NCBI RefSeq assembly: GCF_001425485.1
Contig: NZ_LMQW01000008.1
Coordinates: 2,663 to 66,662, forward strand
Source of the DNA: Aureimonas sp. Leaf427
Lineage (GTDB): Bacteria; Pseudomonadota; Alphaproteobacteria; Rhizobiales; Rhizobiaceae
DNA: 64,000 bases
Direction: 5' to 3'
The notes under the pieces are model-generated. The model ran no database searches. It saw only the letters and a program-made list of their open reading frames with translations, and was not told the DNA's origin. Positions 1 to 10,962 of the stretch are shown one piece after another (the stretch's first letter is position 1; every line of letters begins with the position of its first letter). The position numbers and the translations under genes are program-made.

Positions 1-3000
1 AACTCCGCGCCTCCCGGCATCGGCCCCAACGCCTCGGTGACCAGGTCAACAGGGAGCGGCGCCTCGGCTCGGGTGAGCAACTCCGCGCCTCCCGGGCAAC
101 TCGTCCGGCTCCAAATCATCCACCTCCAGCAGTTCTTCCAAGAGCCGATCCGGCGGCATCGGTCATGCGCCGGTTCTTCTCGACCTGTCTAGCACTGGGC
201 TCGGCGTAGATACGCTAGCCACATCTCAGCACTTCTTTGACCTTGACGGCGACGGGTATCAGCGGCGCACGGCGTGGGCAGGTGCGGGCACGGGCGTTCT
301 CGTTTTGGATGCCGATGGCGACGGCAAGATCAGCCGTTCGTCCGAGTTCGCCTTCACGGAATGGGCGGAGGGAGCCGACAGCGATCTCGAAGCGCTTCGC
401 CGGGTGTTCGACACGAACCACAACAACAAGCTGGATGCCGGCGATAGCCGCTGGGCGGACTTCAAGATCTGGCTGAACGGCAAGCTGGTCTCGCTCGCCT
501 CGCAGAACATCGCCTCGATCGATTTGATCGCGACCGGCAGCGGGCAGTCCTTCGAGGACGGGTCGGCAATCACCGGCGCCGCCGCTTTTACGCGGACGGA
601 CGGCACGACGGGCACGGTCGGTGATGCTGTCCTGGCGTCGGAGGAAGACGGCCAGATCGTCAAGACGGCTGTCGTGACGAACGCGGACGGCACGACCACG
701 ACGACCATCACCGGTTTCGAGAAAGACGGGAGCGTGTCCTTCCGCAATGTGGTGAGGACGAGCGCCAATGGCCTCAGCGTTCGAACCCAGTTCGACGATG
801 ACGGCGACGGCGTGTTCGACCGCTCGCAGACCGATGTCCGCAGCGTCGTGAGCGGCGTGCAGAAGCGGATCGTCAGCAACTTCAACACCGACGGGTCGCT
901 GAAGGATGCCACGACCACCACCACGAGCGCCGATTTGAAGACGGTCACCACCGAGGTCGACCAGGACGGCGACGGCAAGCTCGATCAGAGCCAAGTCTAC
1001 CAGAAGAACGCCGATGGATCGAGCTCGACGACCGTCACGCAGTTCAGCGTCAGCGGCGCGGTGTTGAAGCGCGTGCTGACGACGAGCTCTGCGGATGGTT
1101 TGACGAAGACGTTCCAGACCGATGCCGACGGCAACGGCACCTACGAGAGAGTGCGGTCCGAAAAGACCAGCACCGACACGAATGGAACGCGCCGGAAAAC
1201 GGAAGAGGAGCGGGGTGGAAACGGTGCCGTTATCCGCCGCGAAGTCACGTTGACGACCATCGATGGGCTTTCCACGACGGTCTACAATGACCGAGACGGC
1301 AATGGCTCCTACGAGACCCGCAGCTCTTCGAAAATCACGACCGACGCCAACGGCGTCATCAAGACGACGACCGACCTGACAAACGGAAGTGGTGCGCTGC
1401 TCGCGCGCACGATCACGACGACGAGCAAGGACGGACTGTCCAAGACGGAACAGTCGGACCTCGACGGCAACGGCACGATCGACGGAACTCTCTCCGACGT
1501 GACGGTGAACACCGCGGGTGCCCTGACCCAGACGGTGACCGAGAAAAGCGGCAACGGCACGCTCTTGAGCTCGACGACAACGTCGACCAGCGCGGATCGC
1601 AAGACCATCACCGAGGACATCGACGAGGACGGCGACGGCAAGCTCGACGCCCGAACCTCGGTTCTAATCGACGCGAACGGCGTGACCACTGCGACCAAGA
1701 CGCAACTTTCGTCGAACGGCACTATCCTTGCCAAAACCTCGAGCGTGACAAGCGCCGACGGACTGATGACCACGGTGAAGACGGACGCCAACGGCGACGG
1801 CGTCTTCGAGAGGACGACGGTCGATACGACTTCGGCGGCCAACGACGGCAGCCGCAGTCGGCTCGTCACGACCACGAGCTCCAGTGGAGCCTTGATGGTT
1901 GGCAAGTCGCTGACGACAACGTCGGCGGACGGCCTGCAGAGCGTCGAGCAGACCGATCTTGACGGCAATGGGAGCTACGATCGCACGACCACCGATATCG
2001 TCGGGCTCAACGCGGACGGCAGCCGCCTTAATACGGTCACAACGGGCAGCGGCAACGGGGGCTTGTTGTCGAAGGTGGAGGTCTTGATCAGCGCCGACCG
2101 TAAGACGGTGAAGACGACGACGGACCTCGATGGCAACGGCAAGATCGACGAGACGGTGGTTGCCGTCACCAATGCCGACGGCAGTCGGCTCGAGACCCGG
2201 AGCCGCACGGCCGCCAACGACAAGCTGATCGAAAAAACCGAGACCAGCGTGTCCGGCAATGCCCTGATCACGATCGTCAAGCGCGATGCCAATGGCGACG
2301 GCGTCTACGACACCACGCAGACCACGGGCATTGTGCTCGGATCGGGCGGCGACCGGACGACGACGGTCACGGTGACGCCGACGGCCAAGACGACAGAGGT
2401 GATGGCGAAGACCGTCACGTCGGTCTCGGCCACAGGTTTGAAGACGGAGGTTGCGACCGATGCCGATGGCGACGGAACCTTCGAAACCAAGTCAACCGAC
2501 CTGACCACGTTGAACACGGACGGATCGGTGACGGTCACGAAGTCGCTGAGCGACTCCACCGCCAGGCTTTTGTCTCGTACGGCAACCACGACATCGGCAT
2601 CCCAGCTGATCGTGACGACGCAGGAGGATCGTGACGGCGACGGCACCGTGGAGCGGGTCGTCACTGACCAGACGACCGTCAACGCGGACGGATCCCGGTC
2701 GCGGGTGCTCGAAGCCAAGGGGAACGACGAAAGCCTCGTCTCTCGCGAGCAGACGTCGACCAAGGCCAATGGGCACGACGTCACCATCACGACCGATCTC
2801 GACGGGGACGGCGTGACGGACGAGACGCGGACGATCGTCGTGGGCGACAACGGTTCGACCACGACCACCGACAAGGTCTTCGACGCGTCAGGCAAGCTGA
2901 CGTCTCAGAGCACCCTGGTCGTCAGCGGCAACGGGCTCACGCGGACATCGACGGTTGATTCCAATGGCGACGGGACGACCGACCGTTCCACCTCCGACGT

Positions 3001-6000
3001 GACGACGTTGAATGCCAATGGCAGTCGGACGCAGGTGTATTCCGAGTTCAGCGGTGCCGGTGCGCTGATAAGCCGAACGACCGTTGAGACCGCGGCCAAT
3101 GGTCTAACCAAAAAGACGGTCTGGGCGGGTGCGGACGGTGTCGCAAAGCGCTCTTCGACCGAGACCAAGGGCATTTATTTGAATGGGGGGACGATCGAGA
3201 CCGTTTCCTTCTTCAAGGCCGATGGATCTCTGGAGAGCAAGTTCAGCGAGGAGAACTCGCCACGAGCCCGCACGACGGTGTCCAGGCGAGACATCGACGG
3301 TGACGGGGTCGTCGATGGGACAATAACGACGACGACGCTGTCCGACGACTCGATCCGCGTCGTCTCGACCGATCTTGGTGCCTCCAATGCCGTGAAGGAT
3401 ACGAGGACGTCGACAACCTCGGCGAACGGCCTGTTGCAAGTGGTGGACTGGGACACCGACGGCAACGGCAACGTCGACAAGCGCGTCACGTCGACAACGG
3501 TCCTGAACAGCGATGGCACACGGACCACCACCCTCACCACCTCGATCTCCGGACCGAGCGCGCTCGTGCTGAAGGACAAAACCGTCACCGATGTGTCGGC
3601 CGACGGGTTCGGCAAGACCATCAGATGGGATCTGAACGCCGACGGCACATTCGAAAAGAGTCAGACGACCCAGACGGTCCTCAATGCCGACGGCTCGAAG
3701 ACGGAGACGATCAGCAACTTCGCAGGATCCACGCTCACGAGCCGATATTTGACGACGACGGCGGGTAATGGCCTGTCAACGACGACGAAATGGGATCCGA
3801 CCGGCTCGGGAACCTATGCCCAGACCTCGACAGACGTCGTCAGCTTCGGTGCGGCGGGTGAGACGATCCGTACCGTTACCGCAACGAATGCCAACGGATC
3901 GGTGCTCTCCAAGTCCGTCGCGACGACAAGCGGTGAGACGGTGACGACAGTCCTGGAGGAGGCCGTCCGAACGGTGACGTCGACCACCGATGTTCTGGCC
4001 GATGGGGCTGTTCGTCAGACGGTATCCAGACGCTTGTCCACGACCGGAGAGCTAACGGAAAAGACCGTCACTGTGACCAGTGGTGACAAAACCACGGTCG
4101 CAATCACGCGTGACAAGAACGGCGATGGCGTCACCGATCAAAGCGAACTGCGGGTCAAGGCCTTCTCGGGCGAAGAGACGACGACCATCACGAACCTAGA
4201 CGGCACCGGCAATCTCAAAGATCGCGTGACGATCCTTCGTTCGGCCGATGGTCGCCGTACCACCACGACTTTCGACCGCGATGGCGATTGGGCGACTGAC
4301 CGAACGATGATCACCGACGAGATTGTCAATGTCGACGGCAGCCGGGTGGTCACGACGACGGATGCGGATAGTTGGACGAACAAGCCGGCCTCGAAGACGA
4401 TAACGAAGGTCTCGGCCGACGGTCTCGTCACGACCACGACCCGCGACATCAATGGCGATGGCACGGTCGATAAGACGGAGGTCGTCACGCTCGACGCGAT
4501 CGGTGCTGCGACGACCGTCCTGACAAATACCACGCCGGCTGCGCTCGATGTCGGCACACTTCCGTCCGGATTGGTGCAGTGGAAGGCGCTCGTCGCCGAG
4601 ACCGTCACGACCGTAGCCTCGGCCGACGGACGCTCAAGCGTCAGCACCTTCGCCTATGCCAACAAGGACGCGGCTGGAGTCGTTACGCGCACGACGGCGG
4701 TGATGAGACAGGTGCGCCAGATCGACGGCTCCCTTGTCACGGAGGTGACGGAAACGAACGCATCCGGCACTGTGATTGCCAAGGGGCAGATCGCCACCAG
4801 CATCGATGGACGGACAACGGTCCTCACCAAGGACGCCGATGCCAACGGCGTCACTGACATACGGCAGACGGCGGTCACGTTGCTCGACGGCGTAGTTACC
4901 TTTACGAAGACGGACTACGCCTCTAATGGCTCAGTAACCAAGTCATTGACAGACACAGTTGGTATGGACGGCCGACTTAGGTCGCGGATAGTAGTGGACG
5001 CCAGCGGCCGAAAGACAGAAGATATCGCCGTTGCAAAGGATGGTAGCTCCATCAGTTCGATATACGATGTCGATAACTTGGGTCAATGGAAAGAGATCCG
5101 AAATTACTACGACAAAGAAGTTAGAAATACATATTTCTATCAGCTTAATGACGACAATACATACAGTTTATACACCTTTGATGTCGCGGGCACTCAACAA
5201 TGGGGGCGCACAGAGGCTGCTTTTGATGCAAACCAGCGTATGATCCAGCAGAAGGTTTTTTACGACGACGGGAAGAGAGAAACCCAAACCTTTGACGTTG
5301 AACGCTCATTCAACTGGCAGAATATCGTTCAAAGGTATGACTCGCAGGTACGGCTGTACTATTTTAATCAGACCAATGATGATGGAACACGGTCTGACAT
5401 TCAATATGACGTAGACAACACGCAGTCATGGGAAAGAATTGAAGGCTACTATGATACCGTCGGCCGCCTAACTGATCAAATTTATCTCAATGATGGCGGA
5501 ACCCGCTTGCACATTGACTATGACGAGACAAATAGCAATTCTTGGAGCTCTATAGAAAGAGCCTACGACAAGTCGGGTAATCTTATTAGTCGCACGCACA
5601 TAAATGATGATGGCTCCCGCATAAGCTATGTCACCCCTATTATTCTCGATCTTGATGGAAGCGGTGTCATAGAAATCAATACCCTAGAAGAGAATTCGCA
5701 AATCGTTGGAGGCGGTGTCCAATACGATTGGAACGATGACCTTGATCCAGACGACACCGCTTGGGCTGGGCCCAGCGACGGGATGCTTGTGATTGACTTG
5801 CAAGGTGATGGAATTATTGCAGCCTCTCGGGAGATCGCTTTTACCAACTGGTTAGAAGATGAAAATGCTTTCACGGGAAAAACCGACATGGAAGCGCTTC
5901 GACTGGTCTTCGACACGAACCATGACAATATTTTAAGTGCTTTAGACGATCGCTGGAGTGAGTTCCGCGTCTGGCAGGACCTGAACCAGAACGGCATTAG

Positions 6001-6211
6001 CGAGGCGGGCGAGCTGAAGACGATGTCGGAGGCGGGCATCAGCCTCATCAACCTCGTTCCCTCGACGGATGGTGCGCAGACGTTCTCCGATGGCTCGATG
6101 ATCACGGGCACCAGCTCGTATCAGACGATCGACGGCAAACAGCATCTTGTCGCCGATGCCGCGCTTGCATGGCGGACGGGAGCGAACAGCCAAACGCCTC
6201 TCGGTTCCTGA
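1..6211 (+). CDS. Giant calcium-loop repeat protein A (type I secretion neighbour), 5' partial and frameshifted
   Basis: The 5' end lies outside the window. From position 1 the coding sense is in frame 1 (a Ser/Gly/Pro/Ala-rich linker) and then moves to frame 2 near 91-97, apparently because of one extra G in a CCCGGG run; frame 2 is open from 77 to the stop at 6209-6211. Order of domains in frame 2: Ser-rich linker (to about 160), an EF-hand-like module (170-540) with DLDGDG, DADGDG, FDTNHNNKLDAGD and RWADF, about 25 tandem 56-residue repeats with DxDGNGxxD/E loops (about 745-5000), five exact 38-residue repeats (5063-5632), and a second EF-hand-like module (5640-6190) with FDTNHDN and a D.NQNGISEAGEL loop. 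It is paralogous to the protein at 10955-19096 but shows no RTX nonapeptides at its C-terminus. It is probably a secreted or surface protein; function unknown. The frameshift may be a sequencing error or may inactivate the gene. Confidence 0.75.
745..5000 (+). repeat. About 25 tandem 168-bp (56-residue) repeats in protein A
   Basis: Each unit reads roughly S-ADGLskt-x5-DxDGNGxxD/Er-x10-NADGSR-x10-GNGxLlsrt. Two measured spacings (between the loops TDADGNG, NDRDGNG and SDLDGNG) are exactly 56 residues. The acidic DxDGDGxxD/E loops resemble calcium-binding loops. Units are diverged, so the array is old, and it is degenerate between about 3120 and 3300 and after 4600. Confidence 0.8.
5063..5632 (+). 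repeat. Five contiguous 114-bp (38-residue) repeats in protein A
   Basis: Each unit starts Y/F-D-[VE], has W at position 9, Y/F-D at 16-17, and ends with [NY]D[DG][GN]-x-[RY]-x4. Counting gives exactly 38 residues for all five units with no indels. The DNA is visibly richer in A+T than the preceding repeat array, which suggests a separate origin for this module. Confidence 0.85.
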
Positions 6212-6215
6212 TATG

Positions 6216-6249
6216 AGGAGGGTATCGGCCTCGGCGCCGATACCCTCCT
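6216..6249 (+). terminator. Hairpin after protein A
   Basis: A perfect 13-bp stem (AGGAGGGTATCGG with CCGATACCCTCCT) around an 8-nt loop begins 4 nt after the stop codon at 6211. There is no strong T-tract. It probably ends or attenuates transcription before the exporter gene at 6312. Confidence 0.6.
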
Positions 6250-6311
6250 GCTCATGACCTTATCGACAAAACCTTCAGCTCGCCCCGGCGACGATCGAAA
6301 CTTGGACTTTC

Positions 6312-8501
6312 ATGAGCGCTGTCGAGTTCCACGAGGATGAGGCGTTCACAGACGCCTCACCGGACACGCCGACCCGTGTCGATACCGGACTGACGGCTCT
6401 CTGCGCGGTTGCCGGGTACTATCGCATCCCGGCCGAGCCCTTGAGCCTGGTGCGCGAGTTGGCTCTATCAAATCCGGCGGTGCCTGCTGAGATCCTGCGC
6501 GCGGCCAAACTCATCGGCCTGAAAGCCCGCATCGTTCCGCTAACGTCCCAAAGCCGGTTGGCGGCAGCGCCAATGCCGCTGCTGGTGGAACTGGCGGATG
6601 GCGGCTTTCTCGTTCTCGTCGGGCGCTTGCCGAACGGCCAATTCCGCCTGGTCGACGCAGTCACGCGCATTGACCGGGAAATCTCCTATGACGATCTGAT
6701 CGCGATCATTCGGCCGCGCATGATCCTGGTGCAGCGCCGTGTCGCGGGGGCCGGGGTCGCGCCCGACAGCTTCAGCTTCCGCTGGTTCCTACCCTCGCTC
6801 TGGCGCTACCGGCGCCCGCTTGGCCATGTGCTTGCAGCCTCACTGATCATCCAGGTCTTCGCCCTCGTCACGCCGCTCTTCTTCCAGGTCGTCATCGACA
6901 AGGTGCTGGCGCACCAATCCTATTCGACCCTCTTCGTCATCGTCGGCGGAATTGCGGGCATCGGTCTCTTCGACGTCCTTCTCCAGTATCTTCGAACCTA
7001 CGCCCTGACGCACACGACGAACCGCATCGACGTCGAGCTCGGCCAGCGCCTCTTCGGCCATCTCCTGCGCCTGCCCATGAGCTACTTCGAGACGCGCTCT
7101 GCCGGACAAACGGTGGCGCGGGTGCGCGAGTTGGAGACGATCCGCAGCTTCCTGACGGGTCAGGGGCTGTTCTCCGTCCTCGATCTCCTGTTCGCGGTGA
7201 TCTTCATCGCCGTGCTGGCGGCCTATTCGATTGAGCTCACCTGGATCGTGCTCGGCACCATCCCGCTCTATATCGGCATCGCCTTCCTGATCCGTACGCC
7301 CCTTCGCGAGCGGATCGAGGAGAAGTTCAACCGGGGCGCCATCAGCCAGCAGTTCCTCGTCGAGACGGTGGTCGGCATCCAGACGGTGAAGGCAAGCGGC
7401 GTCGAGCCGTCGATGCGCGCGCAATGGGAAGAGCGGCTGGCCGCCTACGTGAAGACATCGTTCGCGGCCGGAATGCTCGGCGCCGGCGGCCAGAACGCCA
7501 TCCAATACGTCTCCAAGGCCTCCACCGCCCTTCTGCTCCTGTTCGGCGCACAGGCGGTGATCAATGGTCACCTGACCGTTGGCGAGCTGATCGCCTTCAA
7601 CATGATCGCGGGTCAGGTGGCGCAGCCGATCCTACGCCTCAGCCAGCTTTGGCAGGATTTTCAGCAGGTGCAGATTTCGGTTGCCCGGCTTGGCGACATC
7701 CTGAACGCCGCGCCCGAGTACGTGCCCCAGGCACTGGAGACGCTGCCCTCGCCAAAGGGCGGTATCCAGCTGAAGCATATCTCCTTCCGCTACAAGCCAA
7801 GCGGGCAGGATGTCCTGAAAGGTGTGACGCTCGGCATTCGGCCGGGTGAGGTCGTGGGCATCGTCGGTCCGTCGGGCTCGGGCAAGTCGACCCTGACGAA
7901 GCTGATGCAGCGTCTGTACTCGCCGACGGAGGGAGAGGTGCTCCTCGACGGAGCGAACCTCGCCCATGTCGATCCCGCCTGGCTGCGCCGGCACATCGGC
8001 GTCGTCCTTCAGGAGAACCTCCTCTTCAACCGCACGGTTCACGACAACATCGCGCTCGCCAATCCGGCGATGCCGCGTGCGCATGTGATCCAGGTTGCGC
8101 GCCTGTCGGGCGCCGACGAGTTCATCGCCAAGATGCCCCAGGGCTACGACACGCTGATCGAGGAGCGTGGCACGAACCTCTCCGGCGGGCAGCGCCAACG
8201 CATCGCCATTGCCCGCGCGCTGGCGACCAATCCGCCGATCCTCATCTTCGACGAGGCGACCTCCGCGCTCGACTACGAGAGTGAGCAGGTGATCCAGAGG
8301 AACATGCGCCACATCGTGAAGGGGCGCACCGTCGTGATCATCGCCCATCGCCTGGCAGCGGTCCGCCATTGCAACCGGATCATCGGGATGAAAGACGGCC
8401 GCATCGTCGAGGCCGGCAGTCACGACGAACTCTTGAAGATCCCCAATGGTCTCTATGCCAAGCTCTGGGCGATCCAGTCGAACCCGCTGGAAGAGGCTTG
8501 A
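6312..8501 (+). CDS. Type I secretion ABC exporter, HlyB family
   Basis: 729 residues, the usual HlyB length. It is the inner-membrane permease/ATPase that drives one-step export of unfolded RTX-type proteins. Residues about 20-140 form a C39-like domain resembling HlyB; the motif DTGLTALCAVAGYYR lacks the catalytic Cys at the position used by C39 peptidases, so it is probably a non-cleaving substrate-docking domain. Residues about 165-450 are the transmembrane region. The nucleotide-binding domain has Walker [10 protein letters not shown] (about 519-527), signature LSGGQRQR and Walker B ILIFDEATSALD. The adaptor gene follows after 3 nt, and giant repeat proteins lie on both sides, so these are the likely substrates. 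No TolC-type outer-membrane gene is present in the window. Confidence 0.93.
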   Translation: MSAVEFHEDEAFTDASPDTPTRVDTGLTALCAVAGYYRIPAEPLSLVRELALSNPAVPAEILRAAKLIGLKARIVPLTSQSRLAAAPMPLLVELADGGFLVLVGRLPNGQFRLVDAVTRIDREISYDDLIAIIRPRMILVQRRVAGAGVAPDSFSFRWFLPSLWRYRRPLGHVLAASLIIQVFALVTPLFFQVVIDKVLAHQSYSTLFVIVGGIAGIGLFDVLLQYLRTYALTHTTNRIDVELGQRLFGHLLRLPMSYFETRSAGQTVARVRELETIRSFLTGQGLFSVLDLLFAVIFIAVLAAYSIELTWIVLGTIPLYIGIAFLIRTPLRERIEEKFNRGAISQQFLVETVVGIQTVKASGVEPSMRAQWEERLAAYVKTSFAAGMLGAGGQNAIQYVSKASTALLLLFGAQAVINGHLTVGELIAFNMIAGQVAQPILRLSQLWQDFQQVQISVARLGDILNAAPEYVPQALETLPSPKGGIQLKHISFRYKPSGQDVLKGVTLGIRPGEVVGIVGPSGSGKSTLTKLMQRLYSPTEGEVLLDGANLAHVDPAWLRRHIGVVLQENLLFNRTVHDNIALANPAMPRAHVIQVARLSGADEFIAKMPQGYDTLIEERGTNLSGGQRQRIAIARALATNPPILIFDEATSALDYESEQVIQRNMRHIVKGRTVVIIAHRLAAVRHCNRIIGMKDGRIVEAGSHDELLKIPNGLYAKLWAIQSNPLEEA

Positions 8502-8504
8502 GGC

Positions 8505-9962
8505 ATGAACGCGCAAGCACCCTCCACCGCCCGCTTCAAACAGCCGCCGCCAGCAACCTCGCGTCGGAACCGGCGCGACCAGGAGTTCCTGCCGGCAGCG
8601 ATCGAAATCCTCGAGACGCCGCCATCACCGGTCGGCATCGCCTTTCTTTGGATCATCTGCATCTTCACCATCGCGGCGCTGACCTGGTGCTGGTTCGGCC
8701 GCCTTGATGTCGTTGCGATTGCGCAAGGCAAGGTCCAGCCGACCGGCAGGGTCAAGATCATCCAGCCCAAGGAGATGGCTCGCATCGCCTCGGTTCTCGT
8801 CGAGAACGGCCAGCATGTGGCCAAAGGCGAGACGCTCGCCATCCTCGAGGCTAGTGATGCCGATGCCGACGTGCGGCAGCTCAAGGTCAATCTCGATGCG
8901 GTCCGTGCGGAAGCTGACCGGCGCCTAACGGCGCTGACGGCGGCTCGCGCCGGGCTGGGTGCCGTGCCGGCCATCGCCTGGACGTCGGAGCTTCCCGCGG
9001 CCATTAGGACGCGAGAGACGCATGTGCTCGAGGGCGATCTAGGGCAGCTTGCGACGACCCTGGACGGACTTATGGCGCAACTCGATCAAAAGACACTGGA
9101 AGTGGTCCGGTACGAGGAGATGATGGCGGCCTTCGAGGATCTCGTCGGCACGCTACGCCAGCGGGTGGAGATGCGCACCAGCCTGGAGCAGAGCGGCTCG
9201 GGTTCGCGGGCCGACCTCATGACTGCGACGGAGGCCCTTCAGGACAAGCGCACGGATCTCGTGGCTGCTAAGGGTCAAAGGGCCGAAAGTCGTGCCGCGA
9301 TCGAGGTGCTACGGCGAGAGATTGCCAGAACCCGGCAGGCCTTCGTCGCCGACAATCTTTTGAAGCTTAGCGAGGCCGAACGCCAAGCGGACGACATCGT
9401 CGAACGTCTTGCCAAGGCAGAGGCGCGTCAGCGCGAGATGGTCATCAAAAGCCCGATCGACGGCACCGTCAGCGCCTTGTCTGTCACCACGCCAGGCCAG
9501 GTAGCGGGCGCAGGCGAGGAGCTGATGCGCGTTGTCCCTGATGGTATCGGCCTGGAGATCGAGACCTATATCGCCAACCGCGACATCGGCTTCATCCACA
9601 CCGGGCAGGAAGCGACGGTCAAGATCGAATCCTTGCCCTTCACGCGCTACGGCACGATCAAGGCCGATCTCGTCAAGATCGCGAGCGACGCGATCCCCCA
9701 GCCGGAGGCCGAGAAGGTCGAAGGCAACCCGGCGCAGAGCCAGAGCGAACGTGGCTTTGCCGGTGCCCAGCGCACGCAGAACCTCGTCTTCCCAGCCATC
9801 CTGAAACCCCGGGAAATGCATCTGTCGGCCGATGGCGTGGATGTGCCACTCTCGCCCGGCATGGCTGTTACCGTTGAGATCAAGACCGGAAGTCGCAGAA
9901 TTATGGAATACCTACTCTCGCCGCTGGTAGAGGTCGCCAGCGGGGCGATGAAAGAAAGGTAA
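8505..9962 (+). CDS. Type I secretion membrane-fusion protein, HlyD family
   Basis: 485 residues. This is the periplasmic adaptor that links the HlyB-type exporter to an outer-membrane channel. It has a Pro-rich cytoplasmic N-terminus, one transmembrane helix at about 45-65 (GIAFLWIICIFTIAALTWCW), a lipoyl/biotinyl-like first half, a long coiled-coil hairpin (about 115-305), a second lipoyl half and a C-terminal beta domain containing VKIESLPFTRYGT. It ends in MEYLLSPL followed by a short tail, typical of the family. The start ATG lies 4 nt after the exporter stop, so the two are probably co-translated. A degraded copy of its C-terminal beta domain follows directly downstream. Confidence 0.92.
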   Translation: MNAQAPSTARFKQPPPATSRRNRRDQEFLPAAIEILETPPSPVGIAFLWIICIFTIAALTWCWFGRLDVVAIAQGKVQPTGRVKIIQPKEMARIASVLVENGQHVAKGETLAILEASDADADVRQLKVNLDAVRAEADRRLTALTAARAGLGAVPAIAWTSELPAAIRTRETHVLEGDLGQLATTLDGLMAQLDQKTLEVVRYEEMMAAFEDLVGTLRQRVEMRTSLEQSGSGSRADLMTATEALQDKRTDLVAAKGQRAESRAAIEVLRREIARTRQAFVADNLLKLSEAERQADDIVERLAKAEARQREMVIKSPIDGTVSALSVTTPGQVAGAGEELMRVVPDGIGLEIETYIANRDIGFIHTGQEATVKIESLPFTRYGTIKADLVKIASDAIPQPEAEKVEGNPAQSQSERGFAGAQRTQNLVFPAILKPREMHLSADGVDVPLSPGMAVTVEIKTGSRRIMEYLLSPLVEVASGAMKER

Positions 9963-9963
9963 A

Positions 9964-10359
9964 GTGGCCCTGCGCATCGTATCCATAAGAACCACTAAAG
10001 CGGATTCTTGGCATTCCAGCACTCCAACGGAATTGGAGATCGAAGCTTGTCTTTCGAACGTGCACATTGACCTTGTGCGTCCTGATCAGACTGCGGTTGT
10101 GAAAATCGGGGCTTTGCCTTTCATGGGCTACGGAACGGTTAACACACCCGTTCAGAAGGTCACGAGAGGAGAAATTCTCGAACTGAATGCGCCCAGTCGA
10201 GAAAGCAGCCCAGTCTCTGCCGCTAAAGAGCAACGCCTTGCACACGCCGTGCGCCTGCAAGGCGTCGCCTCTCACGAAAATCACAACTGCTTCAATAAGG
10301 GGCCGGCAGGTCTGCCCCTACAGGCGCGGAGTATTAAATCCAACGAAAAAGAGATTCAT
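9964..10359 (+). pseudogene. Degraded HlyD C-terminal fragment
   Basis: The reading frame opens with GTG one base after the HlyD stop and encodes LEIEACLSN and VVKIGALPFMGYGT, which align with LEIETYIAN and TVKIESLPFTRYGT near the end of the intact HlyD. After about 60 residues the similarity ends in low-complexity sequence. The frame stays open into the membrane gene at 10360, so a fusion protein is formally possible, but a remnant of a second adaptor gene or a partial duplication is more likely. Confidence 0.6.
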
Positions 10360-10962
10360 ATGCAAAAAGGCGCAAAATCTGACGCAATAATTGGGCCAGC
10401 CGATGGTATTAGGATCTATTTTTGGTATTGTGCCATAAGTATTACTACCAGCACTGGCGTATTTATTTCCCTATTGGCTTCATTGTTTTCATGCTCCATT
10501 TCTAGAAACGGTATTTTGTCTTACATATTTAGAGAGATTAAGCCTCATGTTCCCCAATCCACTCATGACAACATATTGTTTTTACAGAATGAGAGGGGTT
10601 GTCTTGGCTATAGTTACGAGTTCCTTCTTCTATCAGGAACAGCAATTGTATTTTTTGGATTAATTGCTTTGATAGTATTATTGATTTCTCAATATAGAAA
10701 TATGAGATCGCCAACAACTAGGCGGCAAGCCGGGGCTATATTCATAGGTTTCATAATGTGCTGGCCAGCTATGTCTGTTCTTTATCTTGAATCTATTTCG
10801 ACATACCTAGATCCCCCAACCTTAATGCAGCGCACGTTTTCAACATATCTAGTTCTACCTATAATAGCAGTTCTCTTAATAAGTCTATACTTTACGCTTG
10901 GACTTATTATCATTTTTTCTATGAAAAAGATAAAGTTCTCAACAGTATCCAACCATGAATGA
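10360..10962 (+). CDS. Small four-helix membrane protein, candidate immunity protein
   Basis: 200 residues from the ATG at 10360, preceded by AAAAAGAGA; this start separates a clean membrane protein from the HlyD-like debris in the same frame. Four hydrophobic segments are visible at about 18-46, 88-112, 123-143 and 163-188; the last is followed by a Lys-rich tail. The DNA is strongly A+T-rich compared with the exporter genes, suggesting recent acquisition. Its stop overlaps the start of the giant RTX gene by 8 bp, so the two are probably translated together. A small polytopic membrane protein paired with a putative pore-forming toxin gene recalls colicin immunity proteins, but no family was recognised, so this role is inference. 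Confidence 0.7.
   Translation: MQKGAKSDAIIGPADGIRIYFWYCAISITTSTGVFISLLASLFSCSISRNGILSYIFREIKPHVPQSTHDNILFLQNERGCLGYSYEFLLLSGTAIVFFGLIALIVLLISQYRNMRSPTTRRQAGAIFIGFIMCWPAMSVLYLESISTYLDPPTLMQRTFSTYLVLPIIAVLLISLYFTLGLIIIFSMKKIKFSTVSNHE

Noticed and set aside
215-994. Minus-strand open frames across giant gene A
   Set aside because: They mirror the repeats of the plus-strand gene and have no start signals or domains.
745-5000. CRISPR-like periodicity
   Set aside because: The 168-bp period is a coding repeat with diverged units and no short identical repeats or spacers.
6840-8516. Long minus-strand frames opposite the HlyB-type exporter
   Set aside because: Antisense shadows of a conserved ABC protein.
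10360-10962. Identification of the membrane gene as an HlyC-type acyltransferase
   Set aside because: It has four membrane helices and none of the features of a soluble acyltransferase.
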